Shown here piece after piece: positions 19,501 through 27,769 of a stretch of DNA of 42,229 nucleotides; position 1 is the first letter of the stretch, and each line of letters opens with the position of its first letter. The position numbers and the translations under genes are program-made. Origin of the DNA: Cytophagaceae bacterium (lineage in GTDB: Bacteria; Bacteroidota; Bacteroidia; Cytophagales; Flexibacteraceae); NCBI GenBank assembly GCA_027485575.1, contig JAIXQU010000166.1, positions 1 through 42,229 of the forward strand. Reading direction: 5' to 3'. Below the pieces are notes generated by a model. It worked only from the letters and a program-made list of their open reading frames with translations, had not been told where the DNA came from and did no database searches.

Positions 19501-22500
19501 CATCCGAAAGCAATCCATTTGTTTTAATAAATCGATTGGTGGAGAAGGAGCCGGTTATGCTGCTGCTTTCCGAAAGTACGATTTGTTTATTGCCAATGCT
19601 GGCGATCCGGTCGGTTGTAAGCCCGAGGTTTCCATTGATTTGAAGATTACTGAAAACGGTAATCTGTGTAGATCCTGCCGCCCCGTTGGTATTTGAGAAA
19701 TCCAGATTTCCAAAAATGGAAGTTGTTGTTCCTGAAATGGTTTGCCCTGTTGTACTGCTGTTTAATACAATCTTTCCTGTGCCGCTGTGGGTTCCGTTGT
19801 TTACAATGTTTCCTCCTACATTGATTGTCTTACCTGCATCGGCAAGCGTTCCGGCTGTCAGGGTTACATTGGCTCTGACTGTAATCGGGGTTAAGGTTCC
19901 GGCAAGTGTTAAAGTATTACCTGGTTTATTCACAAGCCAGGAACTTAAGCCCGTCCCTAAAGATCCACTGACGGAAAAAGTCTGTGCTCCTGACCCATTG
20001 AAGGTGGTTGTGTTCGTAGTGGATTGGTATGTACCTCCGGAGTTAATGGTAAAATTTCCTCCCACGGTCACATTTGAATTTAAGGCATCAAACACAGGAG
20101 CGTTGGTACCATTAATGGTGAAATTATTTAGAACCACCAAAGGCTGGGCTGAGGCAGTTCCTCCAAACCAATTCATTCCATTCAATCGGGCAGTTCCTCC
20201 AGCCCCTGCATTTCTTGAAATGGTCAGGTTATAAAATGGGGCTGTTGAACAGATGTCAAAATTAAAAGCGGCTGAAGGGGTAATGGTTACGTTTACGGTT
20301 CCGCCGGTAACTTCAAAATTATCTGGAGAACTTGCGATTAATATTCCACCGTTCAAGGTTGTACCACCAGCCACAGAGCGGGTAATATTGATGGTTCCTC
20401 CCGACATTTTGAAAACATTGTCGGGGTACCCAAGGTTGAAAACGGCAAAATCCGTCACCCATCCCCCAGCTGTATTGTTCAGATTAAATGTACCCCCTGA
20501 CTGAAAGTAAGATCCTCTGGGCACAGGGGTAAAATTGGAAGTCCGTAAAAGTTTGGCCGAAACGGTTCCTCCTTCAATTAATAACTGTCCCTCATCCCGG
20601 ATGGTAATGGTTCCGGCAGACCCAGACATTAAATCAACCGAACCTGCTGTTACCCGTAAGGTACCATACAAAACAATGGAGTTTGAACCATTAAAAGTAA
20701 TATTGGCTCCATCTACCCAAAGAGTAGGAACTGCAGTGGCGCTTCCCAGATCGTAATTGCCCCCAATATCTCCCATACTTGGAATGGTAACATTGGATCC
20801 TACATGGAAGGTTCCTCCAAGCACATCAAAAGTGTTTGCATTTGCCCAAAATAAGGGGCTGGCACCAGAAGCAGCTGACAAAAATAATTCGTAGCCAAGA
20901 TTCTTATTGACTACGAAAGTATAGAACTTGGAACTACTTCCGGAATTACATGTAAATGTAGTATTGGCACTTCTTCCTAGGAAGTTAATGGTTGCTGCTC
21001 CAGTGGTAGGTGTGCCATAAGCAACTCCGATGTTATTCAGGGTTATGGTTCCTGAATTGGTGAGATTTCCTGAAAGATTGATTACATGTGCATTGGTATT
21101 AAATAAACCTACGTTTAAGGTAGTGCCAGTTGCAACGGTTAAATTTCCAAGTATGTTTAAAGTTCTGGCTGTGGTCGAATTGCCTAAAGTAAAGGTTACC
21201 GTACCAGCACCTGTCTTTGCCATAGAAAGATTACCATTGATGGTAATATTATGATCCTGAACCACCGAAAAATTTGACCCGGTGGAATTTGTAATGACTA
21301 AATTGTTATAGTTGGCAAGTGCAGAACTCAGGATATTCACTCCGGATGGCAAGTCATAATATTCAAATGTTCCTCCGGAGGAGGCTGTAAAGTTTGTGAA
21401 ATTTGCCGTTGGGAGGGTTACAGTTGATTGTCTCAATAACCCTGAACCAGAAATCGGACCAAAACTATGTCCAGTAGTAGATCCCAGATCTAAAACAGCT
21501 CCATTTTCAATGTCCAAAGATCCGGTAAAAAGACCAGCAGCAGAATTGGTTACCGTTCTTCCATTCAGGATAAATACCTGATCACCTAATCCTGGAACAG
21601 CTCCATTAATGGATGTAGTTCCGGAAGGGTCTGTTGTCCAGGTACCTGGTGTATTCCAATCACCGGTCACATAGGAATAAAATGCATTTCTTACAGTTGG
21701 GTCAATTGCCGTCCAGGCACCTGTCAAAAATGTAGTTCCGGTAGTTGAGAACGGATTAGAGCCAGGAGCACTTGGCCCGGTTACAGGTGCAAGCGTAGAT
21801 CCGTTCCAAACCCTTGGCTCATAAGCACCTACGCTACCAATCACTTCGCCCGCATTGAATATGAAAGAAATATTTGCTGCAATGGCTGATAGATTGGAGG
21901 TAGAGATATCCCAATATTTTACCAAAGCATTGTTGTAGTATGGAACATTGGGTTGCTTTATCGGAACGGCTTTCATGGATATGGAACCCGTACCTGCAAC
22001 CGTGGCTGAAAGACCCGATATCGTAGCAGGGCTATAAAAGCCGATTGATCCCAATGGGAAAATACCTGAATTTTTTGAGGCTGACGACCATGAAAATCCA
22101 GTTAACTGTGCTGCTGAATTTCCATTTATGATCAAAGATCCTGAACCATTGGTTACAATCATTTGGTTTACACTGAAAGTACCGTTTGTATTTACTGTTC
22201 CTGCTTTAATTCTTCCACCGGCATTAAGCGTTAAATTTGCAGAACCTAAAGAAACCAATAGTGGAACGGTCAACCGCATGGTATCCGATACCGAGGTGTT
22301 TCCGGTTAATAACTTTGTTCCGGATCCTCCAAAATTTAATGTCCTGTAATTGGCAGATGCAAAAACGGTTTGGTCTCCTGCTCTGTTGTAGTTCACGGTA
22401 TTACCAGCAACGGTTGTGAATCCCGAAATTGCATTCGTGGATCCGTTTAAGGTTAATACGTTTCCGGCATTGGCCGACATGTTGATAGAACCAAGCCCGG

Positions 22501-25500
22501 ATAGATTTGCCGTTACCGTAATTGTTCTTGCGGCTCCTGTGTTGTAGGTCAGGCTGCCGGCATTTATTGTGAGGTTGTTGGCAACATTCAGTGTCGTGCT
22601 GTTCAGATTCAGAATGGCCCCGGATTTGTTCACCGTCATGTTGTAAAACGATCCATTGGAAACCGAAACAATAGTTGGAGAAGTGTTTGAAGCAAAAGTT
22701 TGTGTAGATGGAATCGTGCTGGTAAGTGTTCCGGTTGTTTGGATAAAATCGCCATTCACGGTAAAATCGCCAATGGTTTTGACCACATTGGTCCCTGAAA
22801 TTGTGAGGTTGTGGTAGGTGGTACTTAAGATGGTTTGGGTCGTTCCATTATACGTAACAATATTAGTGGCAGCGCTGGCATCTAAGGAGCCGGTTGTGCT
22901 AAAAGGGGTGTTGGTTCCGGCGTAGGTCAAAGCAGCCCCATTCGCGTTTGTCCATTGTTCACCTCCGGTGGTTCCGTCCAGGTTTCCTGTGATGATGGTT
23001 GATTTAGAATTCGTTACCGTGATTCCATCGCCGATTAATACATTACCTCCAAATGTTATGGCACCGGCTCCGGAACCATTGATGGCCTGATTGTTGGTTG
23101 AAAACAAGGTCGTTCCTGTACTGAGGTTGGATGCACCACTTGAGTTTTGGGTTATGCCGTTTCTGAATTCCCAGGTTGGATTTAAGGTAATACCCGAAAT
23201 GGTACCTGTCCCGGAAAGTGTAGTTAAACCTGAAACCAAAATAGCCCCTGTTCCACTTTTAGAAAAGGTCCCGGAAATGTTGAGGTTGTTGGTCGTAACG
23301 TCAAAAGTGGACCCTTGAAACGTAGTTCCGTTTGCTACGGTTAAGTCACCGGAAACAACGAGATTCTGGAAGATGGTCTTTGTGTTATTCCCACCCGTAT
23401 TAAGGTTAAAATACCCCGAGGTAGAACGGATATTTTGGGCGGCTGCTGCAGAATAGGTCACCGTATTTCCTCCGGCGTTCGCTGTAAGGGAACCTGTTGG
23501 GATAAAACTGCCACCTGCCGTATAAGTTAAGTTTGCGTTTACCCCATTGGTTAGGTTTGAGCCACCCGTTGTTCCGTTGCATGAGTTTGCAATGGTGAGC
23601 GTTCCGTTGTTGGTTAGGCTGATGTTGGCAATGGATATGGTGTTGATGGTGTAAGGGGATGTGCCATTTAAAGCCTGGTTGTTGGTAGAAAAGGTAACGG
23701 TCGGGGCAGTAAGACTGAATGTCGTTCCGTTATGGGTAATGCCATTTCGGAAATCAAAAGGCGAACTATTGGCTGATGAAAAGGAACAGCCAGCACCAAT
23801 GGTAACCTGTCCTGTAAATATGTTGGATCCGCCATTCGCATTATCAGAGAAGATCCCTGTACCCGAAAGATCAAGAGTGGAACCCGCCGTAAAGGCTGAA
23901 TTGTTGGTATTAAGCGTTCCGGTCACCGTAATGGCACCCGTTAGATTAATCGAACCAGTTGTACTGCAGGTCATTGTTCCGGCAATGGAAGATGTACCTG
24001 TAACTGAAGAACTAGCAGTCCCTGCCAGAGTCAAAGCCGTAGTACTGTTTGCCAGACTTAGATTTCCACCTATTGCGAGGCCCGCATTAAATGTAACGGT
24101 TCCAGCTGTTTTGGAAAGGTTAAGGTCAGAACTGGCGGTGGCAGCACCTGTAAAAGTAACGGCGCCAGCTCCCGAAATCGTTTGCGCTCCTGTGAAGGTA
24201 ACGGCTCCGGCACCGCTTTGATTAAAGGTTCCTGTTGCTATAATTCCTCCACCAAATTCCAGCGGAGCTGTACTGCTGACGGAAAATATTCCGGATGAAA
24301 CAGTTACCAATCCATCAAATCGCTTTAATCCACCGGCAACAGCCGAAATGGTTGTTCCCGTAGAAGAAGTAGTTCCTAAAACGGTAAATGTTCCTGTCTG
24401 GATAATGGTGGTGGTAAGCGTCATAGCCAGGGACTGCAGGGTAATATTGCCTCCTCCACTCACTGTAAAATTTCCCAACGAAGTAAGACCTGCACCCGTA
24501 AAATCAATGTTTCCAGTTGTTGTTAAATTACCATTGAAGGTAACGGGTACTGCACCGGAACTCGAAACTGTAATTCCGGTTGCCACTGTTGTTGCACCGA
24601 ATGAAAGGGCATTTCCCTGAAGGATTTGATTATTAGTAGAAAATGTGGTGAGACCACTACCCGTTATTGCAAACGTTCCATTATTGGTAATCCCTCCTCT
24701 GAATTCATAAGCTGGATTGGAAGAATTGGTAAAAGAACCTCCTATATTAAGGGTTACCAATCCATCAAAGCGATTTAACCCTGCGGCTGTTGCATCGGTA
24801 AAGCTACCAGTGATGTCTGTGGTTCCGGTAACTGTAAAATTACTTCCGACCGGACTTAAAGTAGACCCCGAATTAATGATCAGATTTCCACTGATTAGCC
24901 CTACACCCGTCACAGTTGCGGAGCTGGCATTCGAAAGAGTCAGGTCATTTGCAACCGTAAGAGTCGAACCAAAAGCGATTGCTCCAGCTGATTTATCTAA
25001 AATCAAAGAAGCAGAAGCTGTAGCAGTCCCCGTAAAAGTAACGGTTCCAGCGCCGGATATGGTTTGAACTCCTGTGAATGCGACGATACCTGTCCCAGAC
25101 TGGTTAAAAACTCCTGTCGCAAGGATTCCTGCCTGGAACTCTAAAGGAGCAGTACTGGAAGAAGACATGGTTCCGGATGTTACCGTAACCAAACCTACAA
25201 ATTTCTTTAAGCCAGCGGTGGCAGAAATAGCAGATGCACCTGTAGAAGCGGTGGTACCTAAAACGGTCAACGCTCCTGTCTGGCTGATGATGGTACCGTT
25301 TAAGCTTAGTGTCTGAACGGTGATATTTCCAACTCCACTGGCCGTAACGGCGCCAAAAGTAGTGGTACCCGCACCTGTAAAATCCAGGGTTCCCGTGGCA
25401 ATCAGGTTTCCGTTTAATGTAACTGGTACTGCCCCAGTTGTTGAAAGGGTAATTCCCGTATTAACGGTAACCGCATTAAAGGTGCAGAGATTACCTTGAA

Positions 25501-27331
25501 GAACCTGACTGTTTGTTGAGAAGGTAGAACCACCTGTGCCGGTAATCGTAAAAGTTCCGTTGTTGGTGATTCCTGACCTGAATTCCAATGGGGCATTACC
25601 ACTTACGGAAAAAGTTCCTGACGTTACCGTCACCAATCCCCGAAATTGTTTCAAACCAGCAGTTGCTGTTATAGGGGAAGTACCTGTCGAAGTGGTTGTC
25701 CCCAGAACAGTAAAAGTTCCTGTCTGGCTGATCGTGGTACCGTTCAAAACCAGGTTTTGAACGGTCGAACTTCCTGCGCCGCTGCACGTAGATGCATTTA
25801 ATGTTGTTGTACCTGCACCTGTAAAATTGATGCTCCCTGTGAGAACTAAATTTCCGTTTATCGTAACCGGTATAGTTCCTGAAGTTGAAACGGTAATCCC
25901 CGTATTTACAGTAACCGGACCAAATGTGAGTGCATTTCCCTGGATGGTTTGGCTTGCAGTAGTCGAAAAAGTAGTGACACCGGTTCCAGAAATGGAAAAG
26001 GTTCCATTGTTGGTAATTCCTGCTCTAAACTCAAAAGGTGCATTTCCCGAAGAGGTTAGGGATCCGGTTCCAGAAATGGTAGGAAGTCCCGTAAATAATT
26101 TCAGTCCTGTAGCTCCCGAAAAGGCAAGTGCTCCATTAATAGTGGAGGTAGTAGTTACAGTAAATGCTGCAGTATTGCTGTTTGTAATGGTAATTCCTGA
26201 AGAAATGGAAAGGTTTTGAAATGTGGTAGCACCAGCACCCGAAATGGTTTGGTTATTGGTGGTGAAGCTTAAGGCACCTGCACCAGTTTGGTTAAAGATT
26301 CCAGTTGCATCAATTCCTCCTCTAAACTCCATTGGGGCTGTATTACTGACAGAAAATGTTCCTGCCGCTATGGTTACCAATCCATCAAATCGCTTTAATC
26401 CACCGGCAACAGCTGTAATGGTCAAACTTCCAGAGAGACTGGACGTTCCCGTGTTGGTTAACGTTCCCGTATTACTCCAGGTCGTAGTTCCAGCACTTAT
26501 GGTAAGATTTGGAATGAGAATGTTTCCAGACCCACTTATTGTTTGAGTTGCGGAAAGTGTAATGGTTCCTGTTCCGGTTAAATTGAAAGTCCCGGCCGTT
26601 GCAATTCCACCGGCAAAGGAATAGTTTGAATTATTACTTGTACTTAAAGTTCCTCCGGCGGCAATGGTTACAGCCCCGGAAAAAACATTGCTTCCTCCAT
26701 CGTTTCCATCGGCCAAAGTCCCATTTATGGTGGTTGTGCCGTTAAGGGTTGTTGTGCCAGTATTGTTGTTGGTAATCGTTATTGAGGCATTAATGGTTAC
26801 AACACCAAGTGAAATTGCTGCCGCTCCTGCCAGAGTTTGGCTGTTTGTGGAAAATGTTTTTACCCCTGTACCGGCTAGTGAGCAAGTCCCATCATTGGTA
26901 ATGCCTCCTCTAAATTCATAGGGCGAATTATTCGTCGTGCTAAAAACCCCTCCTGAGTTAATTGTAACCATACCATCAAAACGGTTGGACCCAGCATTGG
27001 TGTTATCTGTTAGAGACCCACTGATATTGGTAGTCCCTGTAACAGTAATGTTGAAACCAGCTAAATTTAACGATCTTGTGGTATTTACAGTTAGCGAATT
27101 TAAACTTACTGTATTAATATCCAGCGTCATCGCCGTATTGATGATAACATCATCTCCTGCAATGGGTACTCCGGCTGGACTCCAGTTGCCAGCCGTGTTC
27201 CATGTGGCTCCTGTGGAGGTTTTTGTAACTCCAAACGCCTGACTGCCAGCAAAAAGCAAAAAGCTGAAAAACAGTAAGGTTGGAATGGAAAATGGAAAAT
27301 GGGATTTGCGAAAAAGTATTCGTTTTTTCAT
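13505..27331 (-). CDS. giant secreted repeat protein (adhesin-like) with T9SS type A sorting domain
   Basis: From ATG 27331 the protein has 4,608 residues. An in-frame ATG at 27445 is rejected because a consensus promoter (27396-27428) lies inside that extension and a clean signal peptide starts at 27331 (MKKRILFRKSHFPF, cut after about FAGSQAFG). W-rich modules of the type GNWNTPGTWTTDP, resembling G8-domain starts, begin near residues 44, 1892, 2767, 3676 and 4080. The N-terminal third contains at least ten copies of a unit with [YF]EFRxGIxxxGTF and TFSTNxQxxxG, in a Thr/Ser/Gly/Asn-rich beta-helix-like background. A beta-sandwich (about 4430-4525) precedes the sorting domain, which starts at VYPNPGNGDFTL (YPNP at 4529) and ends KSINLVIR. 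It would be exported by the Sec system, then T9SS, and anchored or released at the surface. Adhesion or gliding function is inference. Confidence 0.92.
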   Translation of the reverse strand: MKKRILFRKSHFPFSIPTLLFFSFLLFAGSQAFGVTKTSTGATWNTAGNWSPAGVPIAGDDVIINTAMTLDINTVSLNSLTVNTTRSLNLAGFNITVTGTTNISGSLTDNTNAGSNRFDGMVTINSGGVFSTTNNSPYEFRGGITNDGTCSLAGTGVKTFSTNSQTLAGAAAISLGVVTINASITITNNNTGTTTLNGTTTINGTLADGNDGGSNVFSGAVTIAAGGTLSTSNNSNYSFAGGIATAGTFNLTGTGTITLSATQTISGSGNILIPNLTISAGTTTWSNTGTLTNTGTSSLSGSLTITAVAGGLKRFDGLVTIAAGTFSVSNTAPMEFRGGIDATGIFNQTGAGALSFTTNNQTISGAGATTFQNLSISSGITITNSNTAAFTVTTTSTINGALAFSGATGLKLFTGLPTISGTGSLTSSGNAPFEFRAGITNNGTFSISGTGVTTFSTTASQTIQGNALTFGPVTVNTGITVSTSGTIPVTINGNLVLTGSINFTGAGTTTLNASTCSGAGSSTVQNLVLNGTTISQTGTFTVLGTTTSTGTSPITATAGLKQFRGLVTVTSGTFSVSGNAPLEFRSGITNNGTFTITGTGGSTFSTNSQVLQGNLCTFNAVTVNTGITLSTTGAVPVTLNGNLIATGTLDFTGAGTTTFGAVTASGVGNITVQTLSLNGTIISQTGALTVLGTTASTGASAISATAGLKKFVGLVTVTSGTMSSSSTAPLEFQAGILATGVFNQSGTGIVAFTGVQTISGAGTVTFTGTATASASLILDKSAGAIAFGSTLTVANDLTLSNASSATVTGVGLISGNLIINSGSTLSPVGSNFTVTGTTDITGSFTDATAAGLNRFDGLVTLNIGGSFTNSSNPAYEFRGGITNNGTFAITGSGLTTFSTNNQILQGNALSFGATTVATGITVSSSGAVPVTFNGNLTTTGNIDFTGAGLTSLGNFTVSGGGNITLQSLAMTLTTTIIQTGTFTVLGTTSSTGTTISAVAGGLKRFDGLVTVSSGIFSVSSTAPLEFGGGIIATGTFNQSGAGAVTFTGAQTISGAGAVTFTGAATASSDLNLSKTAGTVTFNAGLAIGGNLSLANSTTALTLAGTASSSVTGTSSIAGTMTCSTTGSINLTGAITVTGTLNTNNSAFTAGSTLDLSGTGIFSDNANGGSNIFTGQVTIGAGCSFSSANSSPFDFRNGITHNGTTFSLTAPTVTFSTNNQALNGTSPYTINTISIANISLTNNGTLTIANSCNGTTGGSNLTNGVNANLTYTAGGSFIPTGSLTANAGGNTVTYSAAAAQNIRSTSGYFNLNTGGNNTKTIFQNLVVSGDLTVANGTTFQGSTFDVTTNNLNISGTFSKSGTGAILVSGLTTLSGTGTISGITLNPTWEFRNGITQNSSGASNLSTGTTLFSTNNQAINGSGAGAITFGGNVLIGDGITVTNSKSTIITGNLDGTTGGEQWTNANGAALTYAGTNTPFSTTGSLDASAATNIVTYNGTTQTILSTTYHNLTISGTNVVKTIGDFTVNGDFIQTTGTLTSTIPSTQTFASNTSPTIVSVSNGSFYNMTVNKSGAILNLNSTTLNVANNLTINAGSLTYNTGAARTITVTANLSGLGSINMSANAGNVLTLNGSTNAISGFTTVAGNTVNYNRAGDQTVFASANYRTLNFGGSGTKLLTGNTSVSDTMRLTVPLLVSLGSANLTLNAGGRIKAGTVNTNGTFSVNQMIVTNGSGSLIINGNSAAQLTGFSWSSASKNSGIFPLGSIGFYSPATISGLSATVAGTGSISMKAVPIKQPNVPYYNNALVKYWDISTSNLSAIAANISFIFNAGEVIGSVGAYEPRVWNGSTLAPVTGPSAPGSNPFSTTGTTFLTGAWTAIDPTVRNAFYSYVTGDWNTPGTWTTDPSGTTSINGAVPGLGDQVFILNGRTVTNSAAGLFTGSLDIENGAVLDLGSTTGHSFGPISGSGLLRQSTVTLPTANFTNFTASSGGTFEYYDLPSGVNILSSALANYNNLVITNSTGSNFSVVQDHNITINGNLSMAKTGAGTVTFTLGNSTTARTLNILGNLTVATGTTLNVGLFNTNAHVINLSGNLTNSGTITLNNIGVAYGTPTTGAATINFLGRSANTTFTCNSGSSSKFYTFVVNKNLGYELFLSAASGASPLFWANANTFDVLGGTFHVGSNVTIPSMGDIGGNYDLGSATAVPTLWVDGANITFNGSNSIVLYGTLRVTAGSVDLMSGSAGTITIRDEGQLLIEGGTVSAKLLRTSNFTPVPRGSYFQSGGTFNLNNTAGGWVTDFAVFNLGYPDNVFKMSGGTINITRSVAGGTTLNGGILIASSPDNFEVTGGTVNVTITPSAAFNFDICSTAPFYNLTISRNAGAGGTARLNGMNWFGGTASAQPLVVLNNFTINGTNAPVFDALNSNVTVGGNFTINSGGTYQSTTNTTTFNGSGAQTFSVSGSLGTGLSSWLVNKPGNTLTLAGTLTPITVRANVTLTAGTLADAGKTINVGGNIVNNGTHSGTGKIVLNSSTTGQTISGTTTSIFGNLDFSNTNGAAGSTQITVFSNLQINGNLGLTTDRIASIGNKQIVLSESSSITGSFSTNRFIKTNGLLSDGGIKKTFSSTAAVTFPFGYGTVYSPATIQFSSAPTTWGALDVRPVGTKQLYVTSTSCFDLYWKIKTSGFSGIPANSVNYTFNYGTAISTGSILTYIPAYYNDLAIAYTTINDVTKVDESSQNISFTGVSYTDGDYTAGDPSAFGVVTPYYSRINGNWNTPSTWSNIAFGGAASASIPSSNSPVLIGDGGSNNHTVTVTTNGTVSGSLIVNSGSILDCQTTTGNNFGAIPYATAGGSGTIRISSAVSSAVFPAGDFGLFFQSTGGKTEYYTTGSQDFAIPSVTDAPNVISIDTYKDLLINPGASRSITFPDKDLLIYNNLEINGSSTGKALLPNAASRNLTINFDLLATSGRLEFGDAFAQTLYVKDDITINTNGGIQTANTGAVTHILNLDGNFFNEGVISFNNASKATLTFQGPGSKVFNGSNAGASVSLSGLVINKGTSSATELEVSTLGTFSAPSNNWLNLQSGNLKWSKSGSITLTNTAGFDFTIPSTGAFTLNNSGANVSIADVNAANAELKLVGDLTILAGIINVGNSAFNQSNDLEYASNGIPELTISGSGALNVNGQIRRSIFSQFGSLKYTQSGTSTVTIRGKSGSANLDRAKLEILNSGSQFNMSGNSTLIIDRVGAASGLFKDLFLDPSSNSVTGGEVKIGTSATTAAMNFVADIQVPLNNLTIDGTTTSKSLTLNNNPLTLQNTLRIEGGSSFIANSLNVTIGGNLVNQNPLATTGVNAGGYQAGNSSQVTTFSSSTASQSISGVLGNLTNFGVLTIQNSFSGGQITLGSNTNLQVNGKLNLNTGTFNTGANLCTTLLDVVNNSGHTSTGTGFLVFGGSVSQSIVSGATANFGSIRISNSAGVVAESPVTLSGNLNIANGIFYINNNLLSLGASSAVTGLFSSSNMIRVNGVTSDAGVTKSYPASAHDFTFPIGVTLKYTPVRFNVTSNTVAGTITLKSVDTRHPATTDPDNKELEYYWRVSSTGFNGSTVVTHTYFYEPLDVEGNEASYVTGRFLTSTWAPNAGIASTVDAINHKSTLTGVNYFDGDFTVGETTEFGTLSTFYSRNATLGGNWDDPNSWSTDATLQHAGAAAFTFPNFNQAVISAGHTIDVTGNTRNAVSVVVNGTLNLGNTIAHNFGTVSGTGRIQQTATATNQYLFPGGDYSAFITSSGGTFEFGGTTNGTISTQSTYNNVELTGSATKNLPNANITVNGNLTISQGVLTNPNNKNVSLMGNWVNTVGVGGFSSGSGTVNLNGGSQTLTGSTNFYNLAANGAGIKTLTSSLTVTNQLTLTAGVFSTGANQMIVNSTAAISGGSATSYVSGNLSRGIPASATTTVFQIGDATAYTPVTINYTGITNAGGFITANTSSGDHPQVYTSGIDQTKSANRSWSLTNSGVTGFTGYNADFTFIGSDLDVSANPLNFMIARYSSSAWTQPTVGSITSTSTQGISISGTTFGDFQLGQSVGGKIWIGTTNSNWNLASNWIPASVPGAGDKAIIGSVANQPTFISGGNGQCNDLVLLTGALVTIPTGYTLTVNNDLNAASNTINGNGVLAINGASSTLSGSLTTNANLLVNSGSTLVLGSGSSLNIGGDITVNGSLTPNSLPVTFVGLNNSTVSGNMGFYNLVVNKTTSSQNVILGSDITVSNQLNLLSGGVELNGFKLDLGSTGNLINETEFNRVTGLSGGTIEAIRNLNAPFNVDVAGLGAILFSSANLGSTQVIRKHTQIVFGTGFGLNRRYEIHPTNNSSLNAKLVFNYFDDELVTASGTINEPELDLWRFNGVNWEVQNAVLDDIGNTITKTGIPQFSEWTGASELNNPLDINLAFFSLNCKGKSGTEFIWKTLREKDSKTFTLEASANGKNWESIATTNAAGNSGEERDYKIMLPKIPSGFNQVRLTMMDGTGKKNIFNSLPLNCNPEIQVFNPTVYPNPGNGDFTLDLSGLTEMVYLSVLNILGQEVAGQLNNGSRNQKVKLDLRGYPAGIYRLQISSLSEAEVPVTKSINLVIR
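24303..24343 (-). repeat. exact 41-bp internal repeat, copy 1 (giant gene)
   Basis: These 41 bases are identical to 26373-26413, about 2.1 kb away in the same gene. The surrounding reading frame is similar but diverged, so this is a local remnant of a recent unit duplication or gene-conversion tract. Confidence 0.85.
26373..26413 (-). repeat. exact 41-bp internal repeat, copy 2 (giant gene)
   Basis: Second copy of the 41-base identity, encoding the AVAGGLKRFDGLVT stretch. A third, diverged relative is near 24757-24790. Confidence 0.85.
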
Positions 27332-27395
27332 AGACTTGTAGGGTAGACCAGAGATGTGAAACTCTGAGACAGAAATATTGATTCTTTGGAATATG

Positions 27396-27428
27396 CAAAA
27401 GTAACTGGAAAAGATACTATTTTCCAAA
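27396..27428 (-). promoter_or_regulatory. Bacteroidota-type promoter of the giant gene
   Basis: On the minus strand TTTG (27428-27425) is followed after 21 bases by TACTTTTG (27403-27396), exact matches to both the -33 and -7 consensus. Transcription would begin near 27390, giving a leader of about 60 nt to the ATG at 27331. This decides the start codon against the upstream ATG at 27445. Confidence 0.65.
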
Positions 27429-27563
27429 TCAAATTGATTTTTCATTTATATGTTTGGTATAAAACCAAGAAATAGGAAAGAAAAAAAAGCTGTATGCGTA
27501 TTCCGGATTATACTTTGACAAGAAAAAAAACTTTTATTTTTTTTTCTTAGTTAAAATTAATCG

Positions 27564-27594
27564 TTGCTATTCCGTCTTTTTAGTGGAATAGCAA
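27564..27594. repeat. perfect 10-bp inverted repeat
   Basis: TTGCTATTCC (27564-27573) and GGAATAGCAA (27585-27594) are exact complements across an 11-base loop. No T tract follows on either strand, so it is not a standard terminator; it may be a 3' mRNA structure for the cupin gene or a protein-binding dyad upstream of the giant gene. Confidence 0.6.
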
Positions 27595-27769
27595 TTCAGA
27601 ATTCGAATGCACTTTTATACAATGCCAAAAATGAAAGGTATTTAATTCAATATTTTATGGGAAGTGCTAAATAGCATTCACTTGTATGGTTTTGGAAAAA
27701 ATATTGAGAAAATGCATCAATCCTGATTTTGGGATAATGTACTTTTTTGCTCCAAAGAAGATCCAAAAT

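Larger units (their letters stand above)
27332..27769. other. 438-base intergenic region upstream of the giant gene
   Basis: No gene is supported here. It holds the promoter of the giant gene (27396-27428), an A/T hairpin (27520-27530 pairing with 27538-27548) and a perfect 10-bp inverted repeat (27564-27594). The remainder is A/T-rich with no recognised feature. Confidence 0.7.

Noticed and set aside
13920-27242. Many open frames of 60-195 codons on the plus strand opposite the giant gene
   Set aside because: They follow the repeat pattern of the coding strand, are Val/Pro-rich, share no family motif and lack promoters; they are shadows of a biased Thr/Ser/Gly-rich coding sequence.
27332-27445. 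Extra 38 codons at the start of the giant gene
   Set aside because: They contain the consensus promoter, would precede the signal peptide and look non-coding.
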